Below are positions 43,301-55,416 of a stretch of DNA of 64,000 bases, one piece after another. Where the stretch lies: contig JAHQRK010000001.1 in the NCBI GenBank assembly GCA_019828595.1, forward strand, positions 4,982,974-5,046,973. Direction: 5' to 3'. Source of the stretch: Aphanomyces cochlioides. Lineage: Eukaryota; Oomycota; Saprolegniomycetes; Saprolegniales; Verrucalvaceae. Both the position numbers and the translations under genes were made by a program. Within the stretch, counting starts at the first letter, position 1, and each line of letters starts with the position of its first letter. A model generated the notes under the pieces. That model worked only from the letters and a program-made list of their open reading frames with translations, had not been told where the DNA came from and did not search any database.

Positions 43301-43392
43301 ATTACCACATCGACGAGCTCTGCAGCAAAGCTCACCACTCCATGAACGCCGACGAAATTGATCCCCTCGATTTGGAGGACGATCAACTCTAA
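40355..43392 (+). pseudogene. ORF1 of copy K, -1 frameshift in G-run
   Basis: ATG 40355. The G-run near codon 85 is six (40607-40612) instead of seven, diverting the frame to a stop at 40792. From there to the normal stop (43390-43392) the correct frame is open. The same run is eight in copy E and seven in A, B and H, so it is a length hot spot. Variants: TQKAPGK, MADTFYKD, TETSEDGQ. Confidence 0.88.
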
Positions 43393-43470
43393 GGCTTCTA
43401 TCCCCTGCTTCAATCCATTTCAACCTCCCCTCTGACCCCTCCATTCTACTCATTTTCATCTGTACTCGTG

Positions 43471-46400
43471 ATGATTGACAACAACTTCTCCGATGTCCCA
43501 ACTGAACTCGTGGACTGGGACCCACAAATCATCTCCCTCAACACCAATGGCTTCTCCAACAGTCATCGGTACATCCTCGACAAACTATCAAGTGTTCACG
43601 ACGTTTCCTTTATCCAAGAAACCCGTTTCCGCACGCCAAGTCTCCACGACCGTGTTGCGTTCCATTGGCAACGCATCACAAACCACGCAGGCTCTTTGTT
43701 CTTTGAAGAGCCTATTTACCCTGAAGTATCCACGTCGCCAGCCACTGGAGGTCTGGCTACGTTGATACATCCTCACTCTCCTTTGAAGAACGCCACTCAA
43801 GTCCCTCATGACAACCCAGTGCTTCGTGGTCGTTATCTACAAGTGCGATGTACTCTGGGTCCACTGACAGTCGTTCTCCACAATATCTATGCGCCGGCAG
43901 CCTTCCAACAACGAGCAAGTTACTTCGAAGAATTGCCACGCGACTTTCCTCCACATGCGCTCCACATTGTTGGAGGCGATTTCAACTGCACTCTCAACAA
44001 AGATTTGGATTCGTTGAGACCCAGTACCTCCACCATGGCCGGCACCCTTCAACTGGAACAATGGATGCACAGTTTGTCTCTGGTGGATCTGTTTCGCCGT
44101 CAAAACCCCGTGGCACGAGCCTTCACAAGTCCCACACTCACCAACCGACTTGACTACATCTTTTGTTCGTCCACCTTGGCGGGTCTTCGTCATTGGAAGG
44201 CGACGCACATGCCACACGTTCCACAGGCTGACCACGTGGCTTGTCGTATCATCACAAAGCGTCAAACATTGCGCCATGGCTCTGGATCATGGAAAGCTCC
44301 AACTTGGCTACTTCGTCTACCACGAGCGGCCGAGATTGTTCATGGATGTCTGGATCGATTTTTGGACAAGTCTCCAACATTCCACAATATCGCCAAGGCC
44401 TACGACATGCTGGTCAATGATATCCGCTCCCAACTCAAAGAATTCCATTCTCAACGATTGGAGAAACAACGTCTGCCGTTGAAGAAGTTAGCTGTCGAGA
44501 TCGCTTCGCTTTTGCAAGTCCCCAACATGCGTCAAGATTCAGTGCTGGTGGATCGAGTGCGAGACCTTCAAAAGCAAATTCACGAGCTGCAAGATCGAGA
44601 CAAGCAGTTTCGTCAAGACCAGGCGTTCCAACTTCACTTGTACAAAGCAGAGCGCTCGTCCAAGTTCCACTTCATGTCCCCTGTCCCTACCCCCTTGAAG
44701 AAGACAGTCTTCAAAGAGTTGGTGGATGTCAATGGAAATGTTGTCTCCAATCAACAAGGCATGTCTGACGTCCTGGTCGACTACTACAAGGACTTGTTTG
44801 CAGCTCCCGACGTGCAGCGATCTGGAGACGAAGTGTCGTCATTTCTGACCCCATTGACTCGACACAAGCAACTGCCAGAGCAAGCCCAGAAAGAGCTGTC
44901 GGCTCCCTTGCGCGCCAACGAGTTCTATCATGCTATTCGACACAGCAGTTCGAACTCAGCGCCAGGTCCCAACGCTCTGCCATTCGAAGTCCTCAAACTT
45001 GCACCTCACAAGTGGTCGTTGGTATTGGAGCTGCTATTCACACACCAGCTCCATTCTCACCCTCGCTTGACTCCCATGCAACTTGTCAGTACGCTGGTGT
45101 TGCTGCACAAGAAAGGCCCCAAGTCACAAGCCAAGAACTATCGGCCCATTAGCCTACTCAACACGGATGTGAAAATCCTGACGAGTATTCTGGCTTATCG
45201 ACTCCAGCGCCACATTCGACACATCATCCACCCGGACCAGCAAGGCTTTATCCGTCGAAGCAATATCCAAACCAATATTGCACGACTGGATGACATGCTG
45301 CACCACATCAAACTACACAGTCCGTCCTCGATGGTGGCACTGCTTGACTTTGAGAAAGCTTTTGATCGCGTGGACCACGCGTACTTGCTCCGCGTCCTCC
45401 GTCACTATGGCTTTCCCGAAACCTTTGTTGACATGGTTCGCGTACTGTACTCGGGCCGCAAGTCTCGCATCTTGGTGAACGGCTTCTTGTCCAAGCCAGT
45501 TCACATCTCACGCGGTGTGTTGCAAGGTGATCCACTGTCGCCACTTCTGTTTGTGATCGCTTTAGAACCGATGTGCCAACTCCTACGGCAACACTCCAAC
45601 TATGGCATCAAGTGTGGGGATCGCTACCACACTGGGAGTTACTTTGCCGACGACTCGCAACTCTATGCTGCAAATGAGACGTGCCTCCACCGGCAGCTTG
45701 CATTGGTTCAAACCTTTTGCGACAAGTCTGGTTTCCGACTCAACGTAGACAAGACCCAAATTCTGACCTACAGCCAGTTGAATGGGAACCTTGCCTCACT
45801 ACAAGTTACTTCCGACAGTCCCGTGAAGGCTCTTGGTATCTTGGTTGCGCCCAATCTTTCTCCATTGGCACGTTTCAATTACGTGTTTGAGAAGTTTGTG
45901 GCTCGCTTGTCTTTGTGGCTCTACAAGGCTCGAACCATGGCCGGAAAAGTCACTATCCTGCACAGCATATGTCTGCCTGTGTTATGGTACCAACTGGCTT
46001 TTGTCCCTGCCGACAAAGACCTGGCCAAAAAGATCGACAAGGCCATGCTTCAATTTATGCATGGTGAAGAAATCAACCCATCCTCCTCTGTCCATGGCCT
46101 CCGTTTGATCAAAAAGGAGATCATATTCATGCCGAAGAAGTCCGGTGGCTTAGGCCTGCACCATGCACTTGCTTTATGGCAACAACACAACCGCTCTGTC
46201 ATGATCAGATGCATTCAAGCCATCACCACCCCACCCCGCAAGTCTGCCATGTCCGCCTGGATTACGCCGGGCTATACTCTCCTCGAGAAGGCTTTTCATC
46301 CATGGGGTTCCCCCCGAGATCTCCTCTTGGCAAATGGCTCTTCTGCATTCATCAGACAACTGTACAAGAATCCCAATATCACTCCAATATGGAAAGCCTT

Positions 46401-47526
46401 ATTGAGTAGCTGGTTTGAATCTCGCTGGACTCCGTACGGCTGTCCAAATCACATCTCATCTTTGGATGTTCCCCTTTGGCACAACTCGTATCTGCCTGGA
46501 CTCGAAGACCTATACGATCAGTGCTCTACATCGACGCAAGACCAAGCCAATGTATTGGCTTCGCTTCACATCACGAAGTTGTCGCATTTGTTGACTCCGT
46601 GTCAGCGAGTTTGGCCAGCTTCGATCTTGTTTGACAAAATCAACCGTGCCTGCCGCCAAGCCAATTTTGTCCTTCCAACGAAACAATGGATCTCAATCTT
46701 GGTGACCAAGTTATCACGATTGTTTGAGATTGTTTCTGAAGAGGATGCTCCCGTGTTCCACTTGCCGACGCCAAGCTCTGAATGGATGGAATGGCACTGG
46801 ATGATTCACCCTGACTCGAGTCCGATCTTGTTGGCGTTTGCGACTTCGAAATCGGCTAAGATCAGAGCTTCTCCAGCTGTCAGCTCGTCCATTCTTCCTA
46901 CCAAGCATCTCAACCTGCCATCCAACTTTTACGAAGACCCCAAGCGCCTTACCCAACTTGCCGCCTTCCTCCAACCCGACCACATTCTCCCTCGATATGG
47001 AGAGTTCATTTTCAAGACCCTTCTCCGCGCCAACGCCATGCAATATCTGTTTCAGTACCAAGACCCCAAGCCGACGTGTGTCTTCTGTCGTGTCAATGAG
47101 ACGTACGAGCATTTCCTGTTCTCTTGTGGATATGGTCAATCTGTTTGGTATTTCTTCAAGGCGATCCAGCGACTGCTCGAGTGTTCCTTTCCGTCAACGT
47201 GTCTGGAAATGTTCTACGAGACGCCCAAGCCGTCCGATGGATACTACATCCGTGGCTATCTGAAGATCTGGCCGATTGTCCGAGCCTGCGTGTATTATCA
47301 AATATGGCTCCAACGTGCCGATCGCACCTTTCGACCCGACCTCACAGCGAAGAGTCCGATGGAAGTTGCCATTCATGCTGCCTCTTTGATCAAGCTACAT
47401 CTACAACAGCTCCTGGTTGATCTCCCTCTCAAGAAGGGATACACCAAGGTATTCAATGTGCTCAAGCATCTATCTTCGGACCCCTGGTTACGTCAACACG
47501 CCATTCCTGACAGCGTCGTTTCATGA
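43471..47526 (+). CDS. ORF2 of copy K: APE endonuclease-reverse transcriptase, intact
   Basis: 1351 codons from ATG 43471 (MIDNN), all catalytic and zinc residues present as in copy B. Residue variants: HAGSLFF, FQQRAS, HNIAKAYD, MRQDSVL, APDVQRS, NITPIWKA, ANFVLPTK, LLAFATSK and FFKAIQR. It combines the Ile start of copies B, C and E with the Gln/Ala markers of F and J, so it looks mosaic. With E and B it is one of three complete open ORF2 genes in the window. Confidence 0.94.
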   Translation: MIDNNFSDVPTELVDWDPQIISLNTNGFSNSHRYILDKLSSVHDVSFIQETRFRTPSLHDRVAFHWQRITNHAGSLFFEEPIYPEVSTSPATGGLATLIHPHSPLKNATQVPHDNPVLRGRYLQVRCTLGPLTVVLHNIYAPAAFQQRASYFEELPRDFPPHALHIVGGDFNCTLNKDLDSLRPSTSTMAGTLQLEQWMHSLSLVDLFRRQNPVARAFTSPTLTNRLDYIFCSSTLAGLRHWKATHMPHVPQADHVACRIITKRQTLRHGSGSWKAPTWLLRLPRAAEIVHGCLDRFLDKSPTFHNIAKAYDMLVNDIRSQLKEFHSQRLEKQRLPLKKLAVEIASLLQVPNMRQDSVLVDRVRDLQKQIHELQDRDKQFRQDQAFQLHLYKAERSSKFHFMSPVPTPLKKTVFKELVDVNGNVVSNQQGMSDVLVDYYKDLFAAPDVQRSGDEVSSFLTPLTRHKQLPEQAQKELSAPLRANEFYHAIRHSSSNSAPGPNALPFEVLKLAPHKWSLVLELLFTHQLHSHPRLTPMQLVSTLVLLHKKGPKSQAKNYRPISLLNTDVKILTSILAYRLQRHIRHIIHPDQQGFIRRSNIQTNIARLDDMLHHIKLHSPSSMVALLDFEKAFDRVDHAYLLRVLRHYGFPETFVDMVRVLYSGRKSRILVNGFLSKPVHISRGVLQGDPLSPLLFVIALEPMCQLLRQHSNYGIKCGDRYHTGSYFADDSQLYAANETCLHRQLALVQTFCDKSGFRLNVDKTQILTYSQLNGNLASLQVTSDSPVKALGILVAPNLSPLARFNYVFEKFVARLSLWLYKARTMAGKVTILHSICLPVLWYQLAFVPADKDLAKKIDKAMLQFMHGEEINPSSSVHGLRLIKKEIIFMPKKSGGLGLHHALALWQQHNRSVMIRCIQAITTPPRKSAMSAWITPGYTLLEKAFHPWGSPRDLLLANGSSAFIRQLYKNPNITPIWKALLSSWFESRWTPYGCPNHISSLDVPLWHNSYLPGLEDLYDQCSTSTQDQANVLASLHITKLSHLLTPCQRVWPASILFDKINRACRQANFVLPTKQWISILVTKLSRLFEIVSEEDAPVFHLPTPSSEWMEWHWMIHPDSSPILLAFATSKSAKIRASPAVSSSILPTKHLNLPSNFYEDPKRLTQLAAFLQPDHILPRYGEFIFKTLLRANAMQYLFQYQDPKPTCVFCRVNETYEHFLFSCGYGQSVWYFFKAIQRLLECSFPSTCLEMFYETPKPSDGYYIRGYLKIWPIVRACVYYQIWLQRADRTFRPDLTAKSPMEVAIHAASLIKLHLQQLLVDLPLKKGYTKVFNVLKHLSSDPWLRQHAIPDSVVS

Positions 47527-47672
47527 GTGAGCTAACGGCTCACTCACTTCATCTCCTGTTCAATGACCACTTTGCCATATTCTGTTTTCCAAGTTCTATT
47601 TATACAGTACGAGGCAAATTAGTAAGTCATTAGGGCTTTTGCTCAAAAATAAGGTTAATACAACTCATTTAA

Positions 47673-47687
47673 CCAACGAGTTCTATC
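47673..47687. repeat. Target-site duplication, right copy (K in J)
   Basis: CCAACGAGTTCTATC, 15 bp, after the 3' end of K; partner at 40304-40318. Confidence 0.94.
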
Positions 47688-50430
47688 ATGCTATTCGACA
47701 CAGCAGTTCGAACTCAGCGCCAGGTCCCAACGCTCTGCCATTCGAAGTCCTCAAACTTGCACCTCACAAGTGGTCGTTGGTATTGGAGCTGCTATTCACA
47801 CACCAGCTCCATTCTCACCCTCGCTTGACTCCCATGCAACTTGTCAGTACGCTGGTGTTGCTGCACAAGAAAGGCCCCAAGTCACAAGCCAAGAACTATC
47901 GGCCCATTAGCCTACTCAACACGGATGTGAAAATCCTGACGAGTATTCTGGCTTATCGACTCCAGCGCCACATTCGACACATCATCCACCCGGACCAGCA
48001 AGGCTTTATCCGTCGAAGCAATATCCAAACCAATATTGCACGACTGGATGACATGCTGCACCACATCAAACTACACAGTCCGTCCTCGATGGTGGCACTG
48101 CTTGACTTTGAGAAAGCTTTTGATCGCGTGGACCACGCGTACTTGCTCCGCGTCCTCCGTCACTATGGCTTTCCCGAAACCTTTGTTGACATGGTTCGCG
48201 TACTGTACTCGGGCCGCAAGTCTCGCATCTTGGTGAACGGCTTCTTGTCCAAGCCAGTTCACATCTCACGCGGTGTGTTGCAAGGTGATCCACTGTCGCC
48301 ACTTCTGTTTGTGATCGCTTTGGAACCGATGTGCCAACTCCTACGGCAACACTCCAACTATGGCATCAAGTGTGGGGATCGCTACCACACTGGGAGTTAC
48401 TTTGCCGACGACTCGCAACTCTATGCGGCAAATGAGACGTGCCTCCACCGGCAGCTTGCATTGGTTCAAACCTTTTGCGACAAGTCTGGTTTCCGACTCA
48501 ACGTAGACAAGACCCAAATTCTGACCTACAGCCAGTTGAATGGGAACCTTGCCTCACTACAAGTTACTTCCGACAGTCCCGTGAAGGCTCTTGGTATCTT
48601 GGTTGCGCCCAATCTTTCTCCATTGGCACGTTTCAATTACGTGTTTGAGAAGTTTGTGGCTCGCTTGTCTTTGTGGCTCTACAAGGCTCGAACCATGGCC
48701 GGAAAAGTCACTATCCTGCACAGCATATGTCTGCCTGTGTTATGGTACCAACTGGCTTTTGTCCCTGCCGACAAAGACCTGGCCAAAAAGATCGACAAGG
48801 CCATGCTTCAATTTATGCATGGTGAAGAAATCAACCCATCCTCCTCTGTCCATGGCCTCCGTTTGATCAAAAAGGAGATCATATTCATGCCGAAGAAGTC
48901 CGGTGGCTTAGGCCTGCACCATGCACTTGCTTTATGGCAACAACACAACCGCTCTGTCATGATCAGATGCATTCAAGCCATCACCACCCCACCCCGCAAG
49001 TCTGCCATGTCCGCCTGGATTACGCCGGGCTATACTCTCCTCGAGAAGGCTTTTCATCCATGGGGTTCCCCCCGAGATCTCCTCTTGGCAAATGGCTCTT
49101 CTGCATTCATCAGACAACTGTACAAGAATCCCAATATCACTCCAATATGGAAAGCCTTATTGAGTAGCTGGTTTGAATCTCGCTGGACTCCGTACGGCTG
49201 TCCAAATCACATCTCATCTTTGGATGTTCCCCTTTGGCACAACTCGTATCTGCCTGGACTCGAAGACCTATACGATCAGTGCTCTACATCGACGCAAGAC
49301 CAAGCCAATGTATTGGCTTCGCTTCACATCACGAAGTTGTCGCATTTGTTGACTCCGTGTCAGCGAGTTTGGCCAGCTTCGATCTTGTTTGACAAAATCA
49401 ACCGTGCCTGCCGCCAAGCCAATTTTGTCCCTCCAACGAAACAATGGATCTCAATCTTGGTGACCAAGTTATCACGATTGTTTGAGATTGTTTCTGAAGA
49501 GGATGCTCCCGTGTTCCACTTGCCGACGCCAAGCTCTGAATGGATGGAATGGCACTGGATGATTCACCCTGACTCGAGTCCGATCTTGTTGGCGTTTGCG
49601 ACTTCGAAATCGGCTAAGATCAGAGCTTCTCCAGCTGTCAGCTCGTCCATTCTTCCTACCAAGCATCTCAACCTGCCATCCAACTTTTACGAAGACCCCA
49701 AGCGCCTTACCCAACTTGCCGCCTTCCTCCAACCCGACCACATTCTCCCTCGATATGGAGAGTTCATTTTCAAGACCCTTCTCCGCGCCAACGCCATGCA
49801 ATATCTGTTTCAGTACCAAGACCCCAAGCCGACGTGTGTCTTCTGTCGTGTCAATGAGACGTACGAGCATTTCCTGTTCTCTTGTGGATATGGTCAATCT
49901 GTTTGGTATTTCTTCAAGGCGATCCAGCGACTGCTCGAGTGTTCCTTTCCGTCCACGTGTCTGGAAATGTTCTACGAGACGCCCAAGCCGTCCGATGGAT
50001 ACTACATCCGTGGCTATCTGAAGATCTGGCCGATTGTCCGAGCCTGCGTGTATTATCAAATATGGCTCCAACGTGCCGATCGCACCTTTCGACCCGACCT
50101 CACAGCGAAGAGTCCGATGGAAGTTGCCATTCATGCTGCCTCTTTGATCAAGCTACATCTACAACAGCTCCTGGTTGATCTCCCTCTCAAGAAGGGATAC
50201 ACCAAGGTATTCAATGTGCTCAAGCATCTATCTTCGGACCCCTGGTTACGTCAACACGCCATTCCTGACAGCGTCGTTTCATGAGTGAGCTAACGGCTCA
50301 CTCACTTCATCTCCTGTTCAATGACCACTTTGCCATATTCTGTTTTCCAAGTTCTATTTATACAGTACGAGGCAAATTAGTAAGTCATTAGGGCCTTTGC
50401 TCAAAAATAAGGTTAATACAACTCATTTAA
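47673..50430 (+). mobile_element. LINE copy J, second part (c4623 to 3' end)
   Basis: Resumes with the right duplication and runs through the reverse transcriptase to CATTTAA at 50430. It shares several variants with K (NITPIWKA, LLAFATSK, FFKAIQR), so host and insert are close relatives. Its right flank is copy L at c3322 (CCAAGAAACCC). Confidence 0.93.
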
Positions 50431-53400
50431 CCAAGAAACCCGTTTCCGCACGCCAAGTCTCCACGACCGTGTTGCGTTCCATTGGCAACGCATCACAAAC
50501 CACGCAGGCTCTTTGTTCTTTGAAGAGCCTATTTACCCTGAAGTATCCACGTCGCCAGCCACTGGAGGTCTGGCTACGTTGATACATCCTCACTCTCCTT
50601 TGAAGAACGCCACTCAAGTCCCTCATGACAACCCAGTGCTTCGTGGTCGTTATCTACAAGTGCGATGTACTCTGGGTCCACTGACAGTCGTTCTCCACAA
50701 TATCTATGCGCCGGCAGCCTTCCAACAACGAGCAAGTTACTTCGAAGAATTGCCACGCGACTTTCCTCCACATGCGCTCCACATTGTTGGAGGAGATTTC
50801 AACTGCACTCTCAACAAAGATTTGGATTCGTTGAGACCCAGTACCTCCACCATGGCCGGCACCCTTCAACTGGAACAATGGATGCACAGTTTGTCTCTGG
50901 TGGATCTGTTTCGCCGTCAAAACCCCGTGGCACGAGCCTTCACAAGTCCCACACTCACCAACCGACTCGACTACATCTTTTGTTCGTCCACCTTGGCGGG
51001 TCTTCGTCATTGGAAGGCGACGCACATGCCACACGTTCCACAGGCTGACCACGTGGCTTGTCGTATCATCACAAAGCGTCAAACATTGCGCCATGGCTCT
51101 GGATCATGGAAAGCTCCAACTTGGCTACTTCGTCTACCACGAGCGGCCGAGATTGTTCATGGATGTCTGGATCGATTTTTGGACAAGTCTCCAACATTCC
51201 ACAATATCTCCAAGGCCTACGACATACTGGTCAATGATATCCGCTCCCAACTCAAAGAATTCCATTCTCAACGATTGGAGAAACAACGTCTGCCGTTGAA
51301 GAAGTTAGCTGTCGAGATCGCTTCGCTTTTGCAAGTCCCCAACATGCGTCAAGATTCAGTGCTGGTGGATCGAGTGCGAGACCTTCAAAAGCAAATTCAC
51401 GAGCTGCAAGATCGAGACAAGCAGTTTCGTCAAGACCAGGCGTTCCAACTTCACTTGTACAAAGCAGAGCGCTCGTCCAAGTTCCACTTCATGTCCCCTG
51501 TCCCTACCCCCTTGAAGAAGACAGTCTTCAAAGAGTTGGTGGATGTCAATGGAAATGTTGTCTCCAATCAACAAGGCATGTCTGACGTCCTGGTCGACTA
51601 CTACAAGGACTTGTTTGCAGCTCCCGAGGTGCAGCGATCTGGAGACGAAGTGTCGTCATTTCTGACCCCATTGACTCGACACAAGCAACTGCCAGAGCAA
51701 GCCCAGAAAGAGCTGTCGGCTCCCTTGCGCGCCAACGAGTTCTATCATGCTATTCGACACAGCAGTTCGAACTCAGCGCCAGGTCCCAACGCTCTGCCAT
51801 TCGAAGTCCTCAAACTTGCACCTCACAAGTGGTCGTTGGTATTGGAGCTGCTATTCACACACCAGCTCCATTCTCACCCTCGCTTGACTCCCATGCAACT
51901 TGTCAGTACGCTGGTGTTGCTGCACAAGAAAGGCCCCAAGTCACAGGCCAAGAACTATCGGCCCCATTAGCCTACTCAACACGGATGTGAAAATCCTGAC
52001 GAGTATTCTGGCTTATCGACTCCAGCGCCACATTCGACACATCATCCACCCGGACCAGCAAGGCTTTATCTGTCGAAGCAATATCCAAACCAATATTGCA
52101 CGACTGGATGACATGCTGCACCACATCAAACTACACAGTCCGTCCTCGATGGTGGCACTGCTTGACTTTGAGAAAGCTTTTGATCGCGTGGACCACGCGT
52201 ACTTGCTCCGCGTCCTCCGTCACTATGGCTTTCCCGAAACCTTTGTTGACATGGTTCGCGTACTGTACTCGGGCCGCAAGTCTCGCATCTTGGTGAACGG
52301 CTTCTTGTCCAAGCCAGTTCACATCTCACGCGGTGTGTTGCAAGGTGATCCACTGTCGCCACTTCTGTTTGTGATCGCTTTGGAACCGATGTGCCAACTC
52401 CTACGGCAACACTCCAACTATGGCATCAAGTGTGGGGATCGCTACCACACTGGGAGTTACTTTGCCGACGACTCGCAACTCTATGCGGCAAATGAGACGT
52501 GCCTCCACCGGCAGCTTGCATTGGTTCAAACCTTTTGCGACAAGTCTGGTTTCCGACTCAACGTAGACAAGACCCAAATTCTGACCTACAGCCAGTTGAA
52601 TGGGAACCTTGCCTCACTACAAGTTACTTCCGACAGTCCCGTGAAGGCTCTTGGTATCTTGGTTGCGCCCAATCTTTCTCCATTGGCACGTTTCAATTAC
52701 GTGTTTGAGAAGTTTGTGGCTCGCTTGTCTTTGTGGCTCTACAAGGCTCGAACCATGGCCGGAAAAGTCACTATCCTGCACAGCATATGTCTGCCTGTGT
52801 TATGGTACCAACTGGCTTTTGTCCCTGCCGACAAAGACCTGGCCAAAAAGATCGACAAGGCCATGCTTCAATTTATGCATGGTGAAGAAATCAACCCATC
52901 CTCCTCTGTCCATGGCCTCCGTTTGATCAAAAAGGAGATCATATTCATGCCGAAGAAGTCCGGTGGCTTAGGCCTGCACCATGCACTTGCTTTATGGCAA
53001 CAACACAACCGCTCTGTCATGATCAGATGCATTCAAGCCATCACCACCCCACCCCGCAAGTCTGCCATGTCCGCCTGGATTACGCCGGGCTATACTCTCC
53101 TCGAGAAGGCTTTTCATCCATGGGGTTCCCCCGAGATCTCCTCTTGGCAAATGGCTCTTCTGCATTCATCAGACAACTGTACAAGAATCCCAATATCACT
53201 CCAATATGGAAAGCCTTATTGAGTAGCTGGTTTGAATCCCGCTGGACTCCGTACGGCTGTCCAAATCACATCTCATCTTTGGATGTTCCCCTTTGGCACA
53301 ACTCGTATCTGCCTGGACTCGAAGACCTATACGATCAGTGCTCTACATCGACGCAAGACCAAGCCAATGTATTGGCTTCGCTTCACATCACGAAGTTGTC

Positions 53401-54343
53401 GCATTTGTTGACTCCGTGTCAGCGAGTTTGGCCAGCTTCGATCTTGTTCGACAAAATCAACCGTGCCTGCCGCCAAGCCAATTTTGTCCCTCCAACGAAA
53501 CAATGGATCTCAATCTTGGTGACCAAGTTATCACGATTGTTTGAGATTGTTTCTGAAGAGGATGCTCCCGTGTTCCACTTGCCGACGCCAAGCTCTGAAT
53601 GGATGGAATGGCACTGGATAATTCACCCTGACTCGAGTCCGATCTTGTTGGCGCTTGCGACTTCGAAATCGGCTAAGATCAGAGCTTCTCCAGCTGTCAG
53701 CTCGTCCATTCTTCCTACCAAGCATCTCAACCTGCCATCCAACTTTTACGAAGACCCCAAGCGCCTTACCCAACTTGCCGCCTTCCTCCAACCCGACCAC
53801 ATTCTCCCTCGATATGGAGAGTTCATTTTCAAGACCCTTCTCCGCGCCAACGCCATGCAATATCTGTTTCAGTACCAAGACCCCAAGCCGACGTGTGTCT
53901 TCTGTCGTGTCAATGAGACGTACGAGCACTTCCTGTTCTCTTGTGGATATGGTCAATCTGTTTGGTATTTCTTCAAGGCGATCCAGCGACTGCTCGAGTG
54001 TTCCTTTCCGTCCACGTGTCTGGAAATGTTCTACGAGACGCCCAAGCCGTCCGATGGATACTACATCCGTGGCTATCTGAAGATCTGGCCGATTGTCCGA
54101 GCCTGCGTGTATTATCAAATATGGCTCCAACGTGCCGATCGCACCTTTCGACCCGACCTCACAGCGAAGAGTCCGATGGAAGTTGCCATTCATGCTGCCT
54201 CTTTGATCAAGCTACATCTACAACAGCTCCTGGTTGATCTCCCTCTCAAGAAGGGATACACCAAGGTATTCAATGTGCTCAAGCATCTATCTTCGGACCC
54301 CTGGTTACGTCAACACGCCATTCCTGACAGTGTCGTTTCATGA
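50431..54343 (+). pseudogene. ORF2 of copy L, 5' part missing and two frameshifts
   Basis: Codons from about 48 to the stop; Glu50 is present but the start and Asn25 are missing. One C is gained at 51962-51965 (RPISLL motif of the reverse transcriptase becomes disrupted), and one C is lost in the run at 53128-53132 after the reverse transcriptase. Both are homopolymer changes. An Arg-to-Cys change (GFICRSN for GFIRRSN, near 52071) hits a conserved reverse transcriptase segment and is a real substitution. Confidence 0.9.
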
Positions 54344-54488
54344 GTGAGCTGACGGCTCACCACTTCATCTCCTGTTCAATGACCACTTTGCCATATTCTG
54401 TTTTCCAAGTTCTATTTATACAGTACGAGGCAAATTAGTAAGTCATTAGGGCCTTTGCTCAAAAATAAGGTTAATACAACTCATTTAA
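50431..54488 (+). mobile_element. LINE copy L (c3322 to 3' end)
   Basis: Begins in the endonuclease region of ORF2 after the 3' end of copy J and ends at 54488; its right flank is copy M at c1307 (CCCCAGTCCC). The left half matching c3322 is not in the window. Confidence 0.92.
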
Positions 54489-55416
54489 CCCCAGTCCCAA
54501 GTGTACGAGCTCACAGTCAAGTTGGGCGAAGGCTACAAGGACTGGTCCGAAAAAGTCATCTGCGATCAATTTGTCAAGGAAAATCCTGGTTCGTTATGGG
54601 GCTCCAAATTTCCGAACATTTTGATCCACAAGAAGAACCCACAGACCATTGTGATCTCAAGTTACAACTTGTCTACGTGCGTGGAAATGGGAGGCACAAC
54701 GTTTCGACTTGGTGGCAAAGACTTCCTGGTTCCCAAGTACTCGCGTTATGGCAACAACTACTACGTTACGTTCAACAAGGTCAGTCACCCTTCGATGGCC
54801 AAGGCGATTGTCAAGAAAATGGCTGCATTGACCAAGTCAGTGATAGCAGCATTCAACCCTACTGCTGGTCAGAACATCAAGTCGCCGCATTTGAGAGTCA
54901 TTTTCAAGTCGTCTGCGCCTCCTGCAGTGCTGGTGCCAAAATCCGGCGACGCACTACGCGAAATCACCATTACGGATCCGTCGGGTCAGCCTTTTGTCGT
55001 CGTGTTTCAGCACAAGATCGCTGCTCTGAACAAGACATTGCCTCCGTCGATTGTTTCACGACGTGCAGAGGCCAAGGCTGAAAAAGCGAAGGCAAAAGCG
55101 GCCAAGGCAGCGGCAAAATCTCCTCCGTCAGGAGAAAAAGAACCTGAACATGATGGAGACGATCATGATCAAGACCCTGGAACAAATGCGGAAGGCAAGG
55201 CCGACTCAACTGAGGCATCTGAAGATCGTCAAGATGAACAACCACAGCCAACAGCTCCTTCTCATGGCTCTGATGTCGATATGTCTGGTGACAGCGATCC
55301 CCCTAACAACAATGGACAAGACAAACAACAAGAAGATGTGGAAATGTCTACCAACGAATCGCCCGCTCTTGCTCCACCAAGTGAGCAGCCCAAGAACTCG
55401 CTGGACCTTCAATTGG
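54489..55416 (+). mobile_element. LINE copy M, first part (c1307 to c2234)
   Basis: Internal ORF1 piece starting at CCCCAGTCCC after copy L and cut at 55416 by minus-strand copy N. Resumes at 58491. Confidence 0.92.
55400..55416. repeat. Target-site duplication, left copy (N in M)
   Basis: GCTGGACCTTCAATTGG, 17 bp (one more T is ambiguous with the element end); partner at 58491-58507. Confidence 0.94.

Larger units (their letters stand above)
40319..47672 (+). mobile_element. LINE copy K: nearly full-length (c26 to 3' end)
   Basis: Missing only the first 25 nt, so it lacks the 5' member of the 5'-3' complementary pair but retains both ORFs. Flanked by the 15-bp duplication in copy J. The 3' UTR has the 8-bp stem variant (GAGTGAGCTAACGGCTCACTC) and the spacer has the CTCTGACC marker. 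Confidence 0.94.
38860..50284 (+). pseudogene. ORF2 of copy J, interrupted by copy K
   Basis: ATG 38860 (MSDNN), open to 40318 (about 486 codons: whole endonuclease and linker), then the 7.35-kb copy K, then open from 47673 to the stop at 50284 (reverse transcriptase and zinc motif). No other break was seen, so before K arrived this ORF2 was intact. It has the Ala variant HAGSLFF, the Gln variant FQQRAS and RAFTS. Confidence 0.92.
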
